A stretch of 64,000 nucleotides of DNA from Campylobacter fetus subsp. testudinum 03-427 (lineage in GTDB: Bacteria > Campylobacterota > Campylobacteria > Campylobacterales > Campylobacteraceae), in assembly GCA_000495505.1 (NCBI GenBank), contig CP006833.1, positions 124,001 to 188,000 on the forward strand. Direction: 5' to 3'. The position numbers and the translations under genes are program-made. Below are positions 57,313 to 64,000 of this stretch, piece by piece. Below the pieces are notes generated by a model. The model was not told the origin of the DNA, ran no database searches, and saw only the letters and a list, made by a program, of their open reading frames with translations. The stretch's first letter is position 1; every line of letters begins with the position of its first letter.

Positions 57313-57729
57313 CTAAACTTTAACCATTTCTATCGCGTCCATTCCGTCATCATAATATGCCAAGATGAGCTTTTTAGTTTTAAATCCAAATTTTTCATAA
57401 AGCTTTATCGCGCCGGTATTATCTTTTCTAACTTCTAATCTTAGATTTTTAAATTTAGAACATACATCGCCTAATAACGCGGCTCCAACGCCTTTTCCTC
57501 TTGCTTGTTCAGATACACCAAGAGAGTAAATTCTAGGTATTTTAAAGCTTGTTAAAACTAAAATATAACCTAAAATTTTATTATCATCAACGCATTTTAA
57601 TATCAAATTTCTTTTTATATGATATCTAAAACTTGCCTTTGAAAGAGGAAAATTTAGCTTATCAAAAATAGCTGTTTCTAAATTTGTAAGCTCATTTATA
57701 TCTTTATTATCTGCTGTTTGAATAATCAT
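57313..57729 (-). CDS. GNAT-family N-acetyltransferase
   Basis: A 138-residue protein with the GNAT fold, resembling RimI. The acetyl-CoA loop reads EQARGKGVGAALL (about 76-88), preceded by the beta-strand IYSLGV and followed by LRLEVRKDNTGAIKLYEKFGF, here given in part. It overlaps the DUF2156 gene by 4 bases on the same strand, so the two should work together or at least be made together. The target (protein N-terminus or small molecule) is unknown. Confidence 0.85.
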   Translation of the reverse strand: MIIQTADNKDINELTNLETAIFDKLNFPLSKASFRYHIKRNLILKCVDDNKILGYILVLTSFKIPRIYSLGVSEQARGKGVGAALLGDVCSKFKNLRLEVRKDNTGAIKLYEKFGFKTKKLILAYYDDGMDAIEMVKV

Positions 57730-58718
57730 TGTTTTTGATATATAGAGTATTTGACTTCAAGGTGATTTGGTCTGTAACTCATCTTTACTTTTTTTAAATT
57801 TTCAAATCCCATATCGTCGCCGACATTTATAAAATCGCAATTATATATGTTTTTGAGCACTTTGCTAAATTCTCTAAATATAAATTGCGCCGAACCAAGA
57901 GTAGCAAAATCTGTTTTTTCTATGATCACGCTAGCCACTCCGTCATTTATCTTTTCGCCGACGCTAAAACCTTTGATCTCATCATCTATAAACAAAACTA
58001 TACCGATTAATTCAAGTTTTTCGTAGTGATCTAGCATTCTTTTTATAGCAGCTTTTTCTTGATAAATTCCTTCTAAAAAATCATCTATTTTTTCAGCCGG
58101 CATATATTTTATACGCTCAGCCGCCCATCTATTTGCCAAATCTATTATTATCTCTTTGTGAGTTTTTGGATCTAATGTATCTATCTTGAAATTTGGATAT
58201 GTGTTTTTAAATTTATTGATTTCTGTACGTTTTGTATGATATGAATTCCCTTTAAGCTCTATCAAATCATCACTTTTGTAAATATAATCCACAAGCTGTT
58301 TTTCAAAAATATACTCTTCAAAAGCGTCAAATATACTAGCTCCGTTTTCTATTTGAGAGGCGAATTTTTCCAAAATGGATCCCGCAACGTAATCTATCCT
58401 TGCGTAGTGAGTTTTTGCATTGTTTTCATTCATTACATTAAAACATTTTTCTATCGCTTTTTTAAGATTGCAAAGCTTACCAAGAGGCGGTAAAAGCATA
58501 CTTAGCTCACTTCCAGCCATACTAAATAGACAAAACGAATCTTCTATAATAGCGTAAAATCCGCTTGCATTTTCAAGCCAGATATAGTTTGCCGCAAACG
58601 TGTAGTCGCTGATATCTACTTCAAGTTCATTTCCAAGTTCGCTCAAATAGCGCTCCATAAGCGGTTTTGCAGTTATGGCAAACTTATGAAACTCTACGCC
58701 ATCTATGATAAATTGCAT
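57726..58718 (-). CDS. DUF2156-family protein
   Basis: A 330-residue soluble protein matching DUF2156 (phosphatidylglycerol lysyltransferase C-terminal-like, a double GNAT fold). It has no transmembrane part, so it is not a full MprF. The C-terminal half includes YHTKRTEINKFKNTYP (near 169), GFSVGEKIND and the terminal YRPNHLEVKYSI. The function of stand-alone members is not settled. It starts 71 bases before the stop of moeA on the same strand and is followed by a GNAT gene. Confidence 0.8.
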   Translation of the reverse strand: MQFIIDGVEFHKFAITAKPLMERYLSELGNELEVDISDYTFAANYIWLENASGFYAIIEDSFCLFSMAGSELSMLLPPLGKLCNLKKAIEKCFNVMNENNAKTHYARIDYVAGSILEKFASQIENGASIFDAFEEYIFEKQLVDYIYKSDDLIELKGNSYHTKRTEINKFKNTYPNFKIDTLDPKTHKEIIIDLANRWAAERIKYMPAEKIDDFLEGIYQEKAAIKRMLDHYEKLELIGIVLFIDDEIKGFSVGEKINDGVASVIIEKTDFATLGSAQFIFREFSKVLKNIYNCDFINVGDDMGFENLKKVKMSYRPNHLEVKYSIYQKQ

Positions 58719-58789
58719 CTATCTTGCCTTCATTTTAATTTGGCTGGAATTATACTGCTAAAATCGTAAATGTAATCCAAATTTGAAAA

Positions 58790-59983
58790 TTAAAGCATAA
58801 TAATATACTCGACGACTTCACCTTTTTCTAGTTTTTCTCGCTCTAAAGGGCAATTTAGCAATACGGCTTTATTGTTTAAATTTGAAACGATCGCCGAAGA
58901 GCCTGATTTTTTAGTTGAAGTTGATATCTTTATAATACCGTTTTCATTTTCTATGCTAGCAGCGCTAAACTCTTCAAAATCTGATTTTTTAATGTACTGT
59001 TCATCCAAAATCGCTTTAAATCTATAATTTTCTTGCAAACATAAAATTTTATTTATAAACTCTCTAAAATAAAGCGCGCACGTCACCATAGCAGAATACG
59101 GAAATCCAGGAAGCGCAAATATATATTTTTCGCCTAGTTTTGCTACTTTTACGTGGCGTCCGGGCTTTATGGCGGCTTTATTTACCACAAGTTCAAAATC
59201 CCCCATAATATCTCTTATGAAATCAAAATCCCCAACGCTCACCCCACCCGTAGTAATCAAAAAATCGCAGCTTTTAAGAGTGCTTTTTATCGTTTGTTTT
59301 ATTAAATTTATATCATCTTTTATAACGGGCAAAGTTACTACTTCACAGTTCATCAGCCAGAGCATATTTGCTATAGCAATGTGATTTGAGCTATGAATTT
59401 GAGCGCTGTTTGTAGGAATTTCACCGATATCTACTATCTCGCTTCCAGTACTTAAAACAGCTACTTTAGGACGAACAAAAACATTTACGTAGCTAATGCC
59501 AAGTTCAGCTAAAAGCCCTAATTCAGAGTAGCTAAGCTTTGTTCCTTTTTTGATGAGGATATCGCCTTTTTTGTAACTTTCACCGATTTTCCTTATGGCA
59601 AATCCTTTTTTCACCTGAGTATTTATATCTATATAATCTTTGTTTGCAGTTACGTTTTCTATAGGAATTAACGTATCAGCGCCGTCACATATGATGGCTC
59701 CAGTAAAAGTTTTAACGCATTCTGCGCTTTTTATGCTTATATTTTCGCCTTTAACTCCTGCTGGCAAACAACCTATAATTTTTAATTTTTTTAAGTTCAT
59801 ATCACTAAATTTGATAGCGTATCCGTCCATGGCTGAAGTCTCAAACTCAGGATAATCGCTTTTGGCTGCTATATCATAGCATACAACTCTTCCAAGAGCC
59901 GCGCTAAGAGCTACTCTTTCTACTCTATCCCAAGTAGGAGCCGAGCTTAAAAGATCTTTTAAACTATCATTATAACTTTTCAT
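58790..59983 (-). CDS. moeA: Molybdopterin molybdenumtransferase
   Basis: A 397-residue MoeA protein. The domain order is standard: domains I/II with TSAMDGYA (near 49), the MoCF-like domain III with VAVLSTGSEI (near 180) and TTGGVSVGDFD (near 247), then FALPGFPYS and the C-terminal beta-barrel domain IV. It inserts molybdate into adenylylated molybdopterin. moaC, moaD and moaE are elsewhere in the window, so the pathway is scattered. Ribosome site region weak. Confidence 0.95.
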   Translation of the reverse strand: MKSYNDSLKDLLSSAPTWDRVERVALSAALGRVVCYDIAAKSDYPEFETSAMDGYAIKFSDMNLKKLKIIGCLPAGVKGENISIKSAECVKTFTGAIICDGADTLIPIENVTANKDYIDINTQVKKGFAIRKIGESYKKGDILIKKGTKLSYSELGLLAELGISYVNVFVRPKVAVLSTGSEIVDIGEIPTNSAQIHSSNHIAIANMLWLMNCEVVTLPVIKDDINLIKQTIKSTLKSCDFLITTGGVSVGDFDFIRDIMGDFELVVNKAAIKPGRHVKVAKLGEKYIFALPGFPYSAMVTCALYFREFINKILCLQENYRFKAILDEQYIKKSDFEEFSAASIENENGIIKISTSTKKSGSSAIVSNLNNKAVLLNCPLEREKLEKGEVVEYIIML

Positions 59984-60081
59984 TTATGAGCCTTGAATTT
60001 TCTAAATTTGAAATGATTGTAGCATAAATTTACAAATAAGCTATTTGCGCTGTTTTGTGTTTGAATACAATGAGCAGTATA

Positions 60082-60110
60082 TTTATAAGCGCCTTTAAGG
60101 CACTTATAAA
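60082..60110 (-). terminator. Terminator of the second chemoreceptor gene
   Basis: TTTATAAG-C-GCC and GGC-A-CTTATAAA form a long stem with an A-C mismatch and a short loop, 8 bases beyond the stop of the minus-strand chemoreceptor. Confidence 0.65.
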
Positions 60111-60117
60111 TAGGAAT

Positions 60118-61145
60118 TTAGAAGTTTTTCTTTTTAACTTCATCTACTATGATATTTGCTATGTTTTCTACCTCATTAGTTATCTTATTACTATTTTGAG
60201 CTATAGCAACATTTTGTTTAGTCTGTTCATCTACAGTAGCAACAGCTTCATTTATCTGATTAATTGCTTCAGTTTGCTCATTTATGCTTTGACTCATCTC
60301 ATTGATTCCTTGAGATAAGATATTTACATTTGCTTCAATTTCTGCTAGAGATTTTCCTGTTCTTTCAGCTAGTTGTCTTACTTCATCTGCAACAACTGCA
60401 AATCCACGTCCGTGCTCTCCAGCTCTAGCTGCTTCTATGGCTGCATTTAATGCTAGTAAGTTTGTTTGATCTGCTATGTCTCTGATTATTGTTATAATGC
60501 TTTTTATATCTTCTGATTGTTTTATAACATCTCCTGCTCTTTCATTTATAGAGCTCATAGAACTACTCATCTCTTCAACTGCAGCTGCACTTTCTTGAAG
60601 TGAGTTAGCTTGACTTCTTGCACTATCATTTAGGTTTTCTACATAACCTTTTAGACTATTTGCTTTTTCTTTAAGATTATTAGCTTGAGCTAGATTATCT
60701 TTTAACATCTTAGCTATCTCATCTCCTAAAAGATTAGTAACCTTTTCAACTTCACCTTTAGCATTTGGTATTCTTGAAGTAAAGTCTAACTCTTTAAAGC
60801 TATCAAATGTTTGTTGGATAACATTTATATCAGATCCTATCTTTCTTTCTAATGTATCCATCATCTTATTTAATACTTGTCTTAACTTCTCAAGTCCTGG
60901 TGAAGATGGTATAGTATTTATTCTAGCTTTTAAATTTCCATTCTCAACTTCATTTGCTTTTTCTAAAGACTCTGTTACTGCTTTATTATCTTGTTCCATA
61001 GAATCTTTTATAATAGATGTATTCTCATTTATAAGTTTAGCCATAACTCCAAACTCATCGTTTGATTTTAAATTTATAGCTTTAGGATTATCATTTTTAT
61101 GGTTTAAGAAGTCAAAGAAGTCTTTGAGGCCGTTTTCTATGGATT
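60118..61145 (-). repeat. Inverted repeat copy B (chemoreceptor signalling region)
   Basis: Reverse-complement partner of 54977-55996, sharing long runs of identical bases such as CAAAGACTTCTTTGACTTC. The two copies flank yedE, the GNAT, DUF2156 and moeA genes. Confidence 0.85.
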
Positions 61146-62091
61146 GTGTTGGTCTCAATAGTTTTTTTGCTAAAATCCAAACCGCAAATCCTGAAATAAT
61201 AATAAATATCAACGAAACTAAAAGTTGTTTGTATAATATAGCATCTACTTTGCTTTGGAAATATTTGGCATCTACGTTGCTGCATATTATCCATCCATCA
61301 AATTTAGTGGTTACGCATTGTCCTATTTTCACAGATCCGTCTTCGTGAGTATATGAAAGTCTGCCGTACTTATCAAAATTTTTATTTTGGTAATTTTTTA
61401 GAATTTCTTTTGTAGCACTAAGCGTTTTACCTATATAATCGGTTGTTGGGTGCATGATAATCTTGGCGTCTTTATCCATAAGAAGCACGTAAGCTCCCTC
61501 GGAATTTCCAAGCTCTACAAATTTTTTATTCATCTCATTTAGTGCCACTTGTCCGCTTAAAACTCCGATAAGTTCGCTATTTTTATATACTGGCTTTGAG
61601 ATAGATATAGTAAATTGCCCTGTTGTTTTACTGATAAAAGGCTCTGTGATGACAACTTTGTTTTCTTTAACCGCATTTATATACCATGGGCGATTTCTAG
61701 GGTCATACATACCGTTTTCATTAGAAGGTAGTCCGCTATCGCCGTTTGATCGTACCATCATACCGTCTTTTTGATAACCTATATAAATAAGTTCAAAATT
61801 TGAAGTTTTAGCTATAATTTTTAGTATATCTTCTATCTCTTTTTGATTATAATCATTTTTAGAGATATACTCATTTAGGTTATTAATCGTATTTATATCG
61901 CTTCCAAAACGACTATCTATAAGATTTTCAGATCCTTGAATAACCTTTTGCCTTTCGCTAACTAGAAGTTTTGTTGAGTTATCTTTTGAGTCTGAGTAGT
62001 TAATAAATGCTAAAACTAAAAGTAAAATGATAAAAAGTATGGATACTCCCAAGGAGACTTTGTCTGCTATGCTTTTGCTACCAAATAACAT
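60118..62091 (-). CDS. Methyl-accepting chemotaxis protein with dCache sensor
   Basis: A 657-residue chemoreceptor. Helix 1 (about 12-34) and helix 2 (about 290-312) enclose a dCache sensor with [11 protein letters not shown] (near 130), ITEPFI (near 148) and the second-lobe segment IIMHPT (near 212). This kind of sensor binds amino acids, organic acids or amines. A HAMP-like region and signalling hairpin follow, nearly identical to the receptor at 54369-56003 from about residue 319. The sensor design is like that of the histidine kinase at 1908-3515. Confidence 0.94.
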   Translation of the reverse strand: MLFGSKSIADKVSLGVSILFIILLLVLAFINYSDSKDNSTKLLVSERQKVIQGSENLIDSRFGSDINTINNLNEYISKNDYNQKEIEDILKIIAKTSNFELIYIGYQKDGMMVRSNGDSGLPSNENGMYDPRNRPWYINAVKENKVVITEPFISKTTGQFTISISKPVYKNSELIGVLSGQVALNEMNKKFVELGNSEGAYVLLMDKDAKIIMHPTTDYIGKTLSATKEILKNYQNKNFDKYGRLSYTHEDGSVKIGQCVTTKFDGWIICSNVDAKYFQSKVDAILYKQLLVSLIFIIISGFAVWILAKKLLRPTQSIENGLKDFFDFLNHKNDNPKAINLKSNDEFGVMAKLINENTSIIKDSMEQDNKAVTESLEKANEVENGNLKARINTIPSSPGLEKLRQVLNKMMDTLERKIGSDINVIQQTFDSFKELDFTSRIPNAKGEVEKVTNLLGDEIAKMLKDNLAQANNLKEKANSLKGYVENLNDSARSQANSLQESAAAVEEMSSSMSSINERAGDVIKQSEDIKSIITIIRDIADQTNLLALNAAIEAARAGEHGRGFAVVADEVRQLAERTGKSLAEIEANVNILSQGINEMSQSINEQTEAINQINEAVATVDEQTKQNVAIAQNSNKITNEVENIANIIVDEVKKKNF

Positions 62092-62280
62092 ATTTTTTCC
62101 TTTATTGATTGATTTTCCGCTGAATTATAATATTTTTTAAAAAAAGTGAGCTTAAATATCTAATTTGTATATTAATAATTTATATAAAAAGTTTAAATAA
62201 ATAGATTAGTTGATTTTATAAAATAAATTTAATTTATATTTTAAATTTATTCTACTTTTGAATTTGAGTTATCGTAATAA

Positions 62281-62309
62281 TATGGGCGAATTTTTTAAAT
62301 TCGTCCATA
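62281..62309 (-). terminator. Terminator of the moaD-moaE-hypothetical operon
   Basis: TATGGGCGAATTT and AATTCGTCCATA form a stem with one G-U pair and a short T/A loop, 14 bases past the stop of the minus-strand hypothetical gene. Confidence 0.65.
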
Positions 62310-62322
62310 AATAAATATCTGA

Positions 62323-62793
62323 TTATTTAACTAAATTTACACCATCAAGCTCTAAATTTTCATAGTAAAACGAGAAGTAAATGTTAGATGATAAAGGTGA
62401 GGTTCTGTTATTTTCATAATCTTCATAGTTGGAGTAAGCCGCTGAAAAATCATAAGCTTTGATATCTTTTATCTTGTAAATGCTGCTTATCCCGCTGACT
62501 TCTGTTTCTACGACAAGATCTATTTTATCGTTTTTTGATATGAGTTTTAACAGCTCTTTTGCGTTTTTTTCTTGAGAATTTACCGAAAACGACAGACTTT
62601 TGGCGTATTTTGAGAGTATGCCATCGGAGTTTGAATCTGGAATTGCTGGATTTCCTACAAAATTATAATTTATATTTATACCAGAAAGCTCCAAGCTAAG
62701 GTTGCTATTTTTACCTATAAATGTTGCTGTAACGCTATTTTTCGCATATACAAAACTTACTAAAACCATACAAATCAAAAATATATTTTTCAT
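62323..62793 (-). CDS. Hypothetical exported protein
   Basis: A 156-residue protein that I do not recognise. It has a signal peptide (about 1-17, ending VYA-K) and a mature beta-rich part with repeated serine, asparagine and tyrosine, including SYNYEDYENN-like acidic aromatic segments. There is no cysteine pair or lipobox, so a soluble periplasmic protein is likely. The overall look is somewhat like YceI-type lipid-binding proteins, but I cannot support that. It follows moaE by 14 bases, so it is probably in the same transcript. Confidence 0.6.
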   Translation of the reverse strand: MKNIFLICMVLVSFVYAKNSVTATFIGKNSNLSLELSGININYNFVGNPAIPDSNSDGILSKYAKSLSFSVNSQEKNAKELLKLISKNDKIDLVVETEVSGISSIYKIKDIKAYDFSAAYSNYEDYENNRTSPLSSNIYFSFYYENLELDGVNLVK

Positions 62794-62807
62794 TTTTTCT
62801 CCTTAAA

Positions 62808-63251
62808 TCAGCTTAAAATCCCTGCTCCGACTAGCTTTTGGCTTCTATCTTGCGCATAAATTCTTTGGTTATTTTTTAAATCATATTTCCATATCGGAGC
62901 GTTTGCTTTGAAATCCTCAACAAATTCATTTATAAGACCTAAAGCAACTTTCCTTTTTGGGCTTAGCACACCCGCTATGAAGCTTGAAGTATGATTTGGA
63001 ACATCGCCTTTTGAGTGCGCCATAAGGATAGTAGCGTCTTTTTCTTTTGCCTTCTCTTGCCACGTATCAAACCATTTTTTAAGCAGCGGCTCATAGATAT
63101 CAAAACTTAGACCATCTATATCGTCTTCATCGCGCACGACGCCTACAAAAGTTATGATCGCGCCGTAATTTAAATTTTTATTATCCTCATACCAGCGGTT
63201 TGTTATCTCAGCGACGTTTAAGCTACCACTAAAAAGTTCTATGCAATTCAT
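62808..63251 (-). CDS. moaE: Molybdopterin synthase catalytic subunit
   Basis: A 147-residue MoaE protein. It has GAIITFVGVVRD (near 29), the histidine segment MAHSKGDV and the APIWKYD motif with the catalytic lysine. With MoaD it puts two sulfurs into precursor Z to make molybdopterin. The start at 63251 follows GGAGGTTAAA within the end of moaD; the frame upstream is open but lies over moaD. Confidence 0.93.
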   Translation of the reverse strand: MNCIELFSGSLNVAEITNRWYEDNKNLNYGAIITFVGVVRDEDDIDGLSFDIYEPLLKKWFDTWQEKAKEKDATILMAHSKGDVPNHTSSFIAGVLSPKRKVALGLINEFVEDFKANAPIWKYDLKNNQRIYAQDRSQKLVGAGILS

Positions 63252-63252
63252 T

Positions 63253-63474
63253 TTAACCTCCGCAAACAGGCGGTAAAATGCAAATTTTATCTCCACTTTT
63301 TAGTTTTGTATCAAGGCTTGTGACTATCTCGTCGTTTAATGCAACTGCGCTTAAATTTAACCACTCTTTTAAATTTTCATCTTGATTTAGAATCGTTTTT
63401 AACTCACCAAGACTAGCTGCTTTTATCTCTAAAGGTTTTTTGTTTATAGGTCCTAGAAATTCTACTTTTACCAC
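63253..63474 (-). CDS. moaD: Molybdopterin synthase sulfur-carrier subunit
   Basis: A 73-residue ubiquitin-like protein that ends in PPVCGG. The terminal Gly-Gly is the site of thiocarboxylate formation in MoaD. The central VALNDEIV and the ILPPV segment are typical. It precedes moaE directly, with the moaE start one base past the moaD stop region, so the two subunits are made together. Confidence 0.93.
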   Translation of the reverse strand: MVKVEFLGPINKKPLEIKAASLGELKTILNQDENLKEWLNLSAVALNDEIVTSLDTKLKSGDKICILPPVCGG

Positions 63475-63512
63475 GGTTTCTCCTTATCAAGATATTATCA
63501 TATCTTATAATA

Positions 63513-64000
63513 TTAAATTTTTATTCCTATAGTTTTGTAATTTACGTAATTTACAAACGCTCCATTTACGACTTTTACGTTCTGCTTTTTTGTGTAGTCT
63601 ATCAAGTAATTTCCGTTTTGTGTCGTGCTAAAACTAACGCATAATTTGGCTGCAAAATTTATGATATCTTCGCTTAATGTCTGTTTATTCGTTTTTACGA
63701 TGACGTGAGTGCTGGGTCTATCTTTTAGATGAAACCAAAAGTCGTCTTTTTTTGCAGTTTTAAGCAAAAATTCATTACCTTTTTCACTTTTTCCTACACT
63801 TATTTTGAACTCTCCTACATAAAAATTCTCTATCAAATCACTAAGTTTAGCATTTGTTTTTATTTGTGATTTTTTAGGTGATAAAATGCTGATTTCGCTG
63901 ACGCTTTTGCTTAATGAGATGATGTTTTTTAGCTTGTTTAGAAACTCTATTTTCTCTTTTAAATTTAGAACTTGTAAGCTTATATTAGCCGCTTTTTGTT
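63513..64000 (-). CDS. NFACT/RqcH-family protein, C-terminal part (5' end cut by window)
   Basis: The minus-strand frame is open to the window edge, so only the last 161 residues are seen. They contain the end of the coiled coil (LNLKEKIEFLNKLKN segment) and the NFACT-R domain (DUF814) with DDFWFHLKDRPSTHVIV. Proteins of this family (RqcH/FbpA/Tae2) act in ribosome quality control, adding alanine tails to stalled nascent chains, or bind fibronectin in older annotation. The member here ends shortly after NFACT-R. A TTG at 63834-63836 is only an internal codon. Confidence 0.85.
   Translation of the reverse strand, partial: QKAANISLQVLNLKEKIEFLNKLKNIISLSKSVSEISILSPKKSQIKTNAKLSDLIENFYVGEFKISVGKSEKGNEFLLKTAKKDDFWFHLKDRPSTHVIVKTNKQTLSEDIINFAAKLCVSFSTTQNGNYLIDYTKKQNVKVVNGAFVNYVNYKTIGIKI

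Noticed and set aside
63489-63506. AAGATAT/ATATCTT hairpin between the NFACT gene and moaD
   Set aside because: Short, AT-only stem with no T-run; too weak to call a terminator.

Overview
The window is from an AT-rich epsilonproteobacterium of the genus Campylobacter. The 16S rRNA (15034-16548) reads as the C. fetus group (fetus, hyointestinalis, iguaniorum and relatives) from memory of those sequences. The species cannot be fixed without an alignment. Gene content agrees: a Campylobacter-style nuo operon, a PhosR-type Pho box, C4-dicarboxylate and lactate transporters, and large families of dCache sensors.

Layout. 1-4208: a periplasmic flavocytochrome reductase set (flavoprotein cut by the window edge, a soluble tetraheme cytochrome, a NapC/NirT membrane tetraheme cytochrome) followed by its own histidine kinase and response regulator. 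4261-6547: tRNA-Ser, an unexplained structured element, then moaC, a DUF493 gene and a 391-residue helical protein. 6630-14577: DUF411 metal-binding protein, DcuB with a large insert, SbmA/BacA transporter, M48 lipoprotein protease, lactate permease, CNNM/CBS protein and an unknown. 15034-20464: one rRNA operon (16S, tRNA-Ala, 23S, 5S) with clear processing stems and no tRNA-Ile. 20710-26119 (minus): a Fur-box-preceded cluster of TonB-dependent barrel, Tat-signal binding protein, ABC permease, ATPase and NnrS. 26584-39454: complete nuo operon A-B-CD-E-F-G-H-I-J-K-L-M-N. 39676-42724: nikKMLQO nickel ECF transporter. 42838-49041: topA, bioB, a KefB-type antiporter, gltA, cysQ. 49150-52717: pstSCAB behind a Pho box. 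52835-62091: MFS transporter, two chemoreceptors in inverted orientation flanking yedE, GNAT, DUF2156 and moeA. 62323-64000 (minus): unknown exported protein, moaE, moaD and the C-terminus of an NFACT/RqcH protein.

How the parts fit. The window describes an anaerobic or microaerobic, organic-acid-using respirer: dicarboxylate and lactate uptake, citrate synthase, complex I, and a quinol-linked periplasmic reductase. Molybdenum cofactor (moaC, moeA, moaDE), nickel and possibly copper or iron acquisition supply cofactors for such enzymes. Three proteins share the same kind of dCache or bacterial receptor design, so sensing of small acids or amino acids is a recurrent theme.

Most interesting points: (i) complex I carries NuoE and NuoF, unlike C. 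jejuni, but the NuoF lacks the aromatic residues that bind NADH in characterised enzymes, and NuoG is short and NuoH enlarged; (ii) the flavocytochrome keeps the catalytic arginine but has lost the fumarate-type substrate residues, so its acceptor is probably not fumarate; (iii) the TonB-dependent barrel has no recognisable plug; (iv) the pre-23S leader holds a compact cloverleaf-like structure lying only on the 5' side; (v) the two chemoreceptors form an inverted repeat of about 1 kb that could invert five kilobases.
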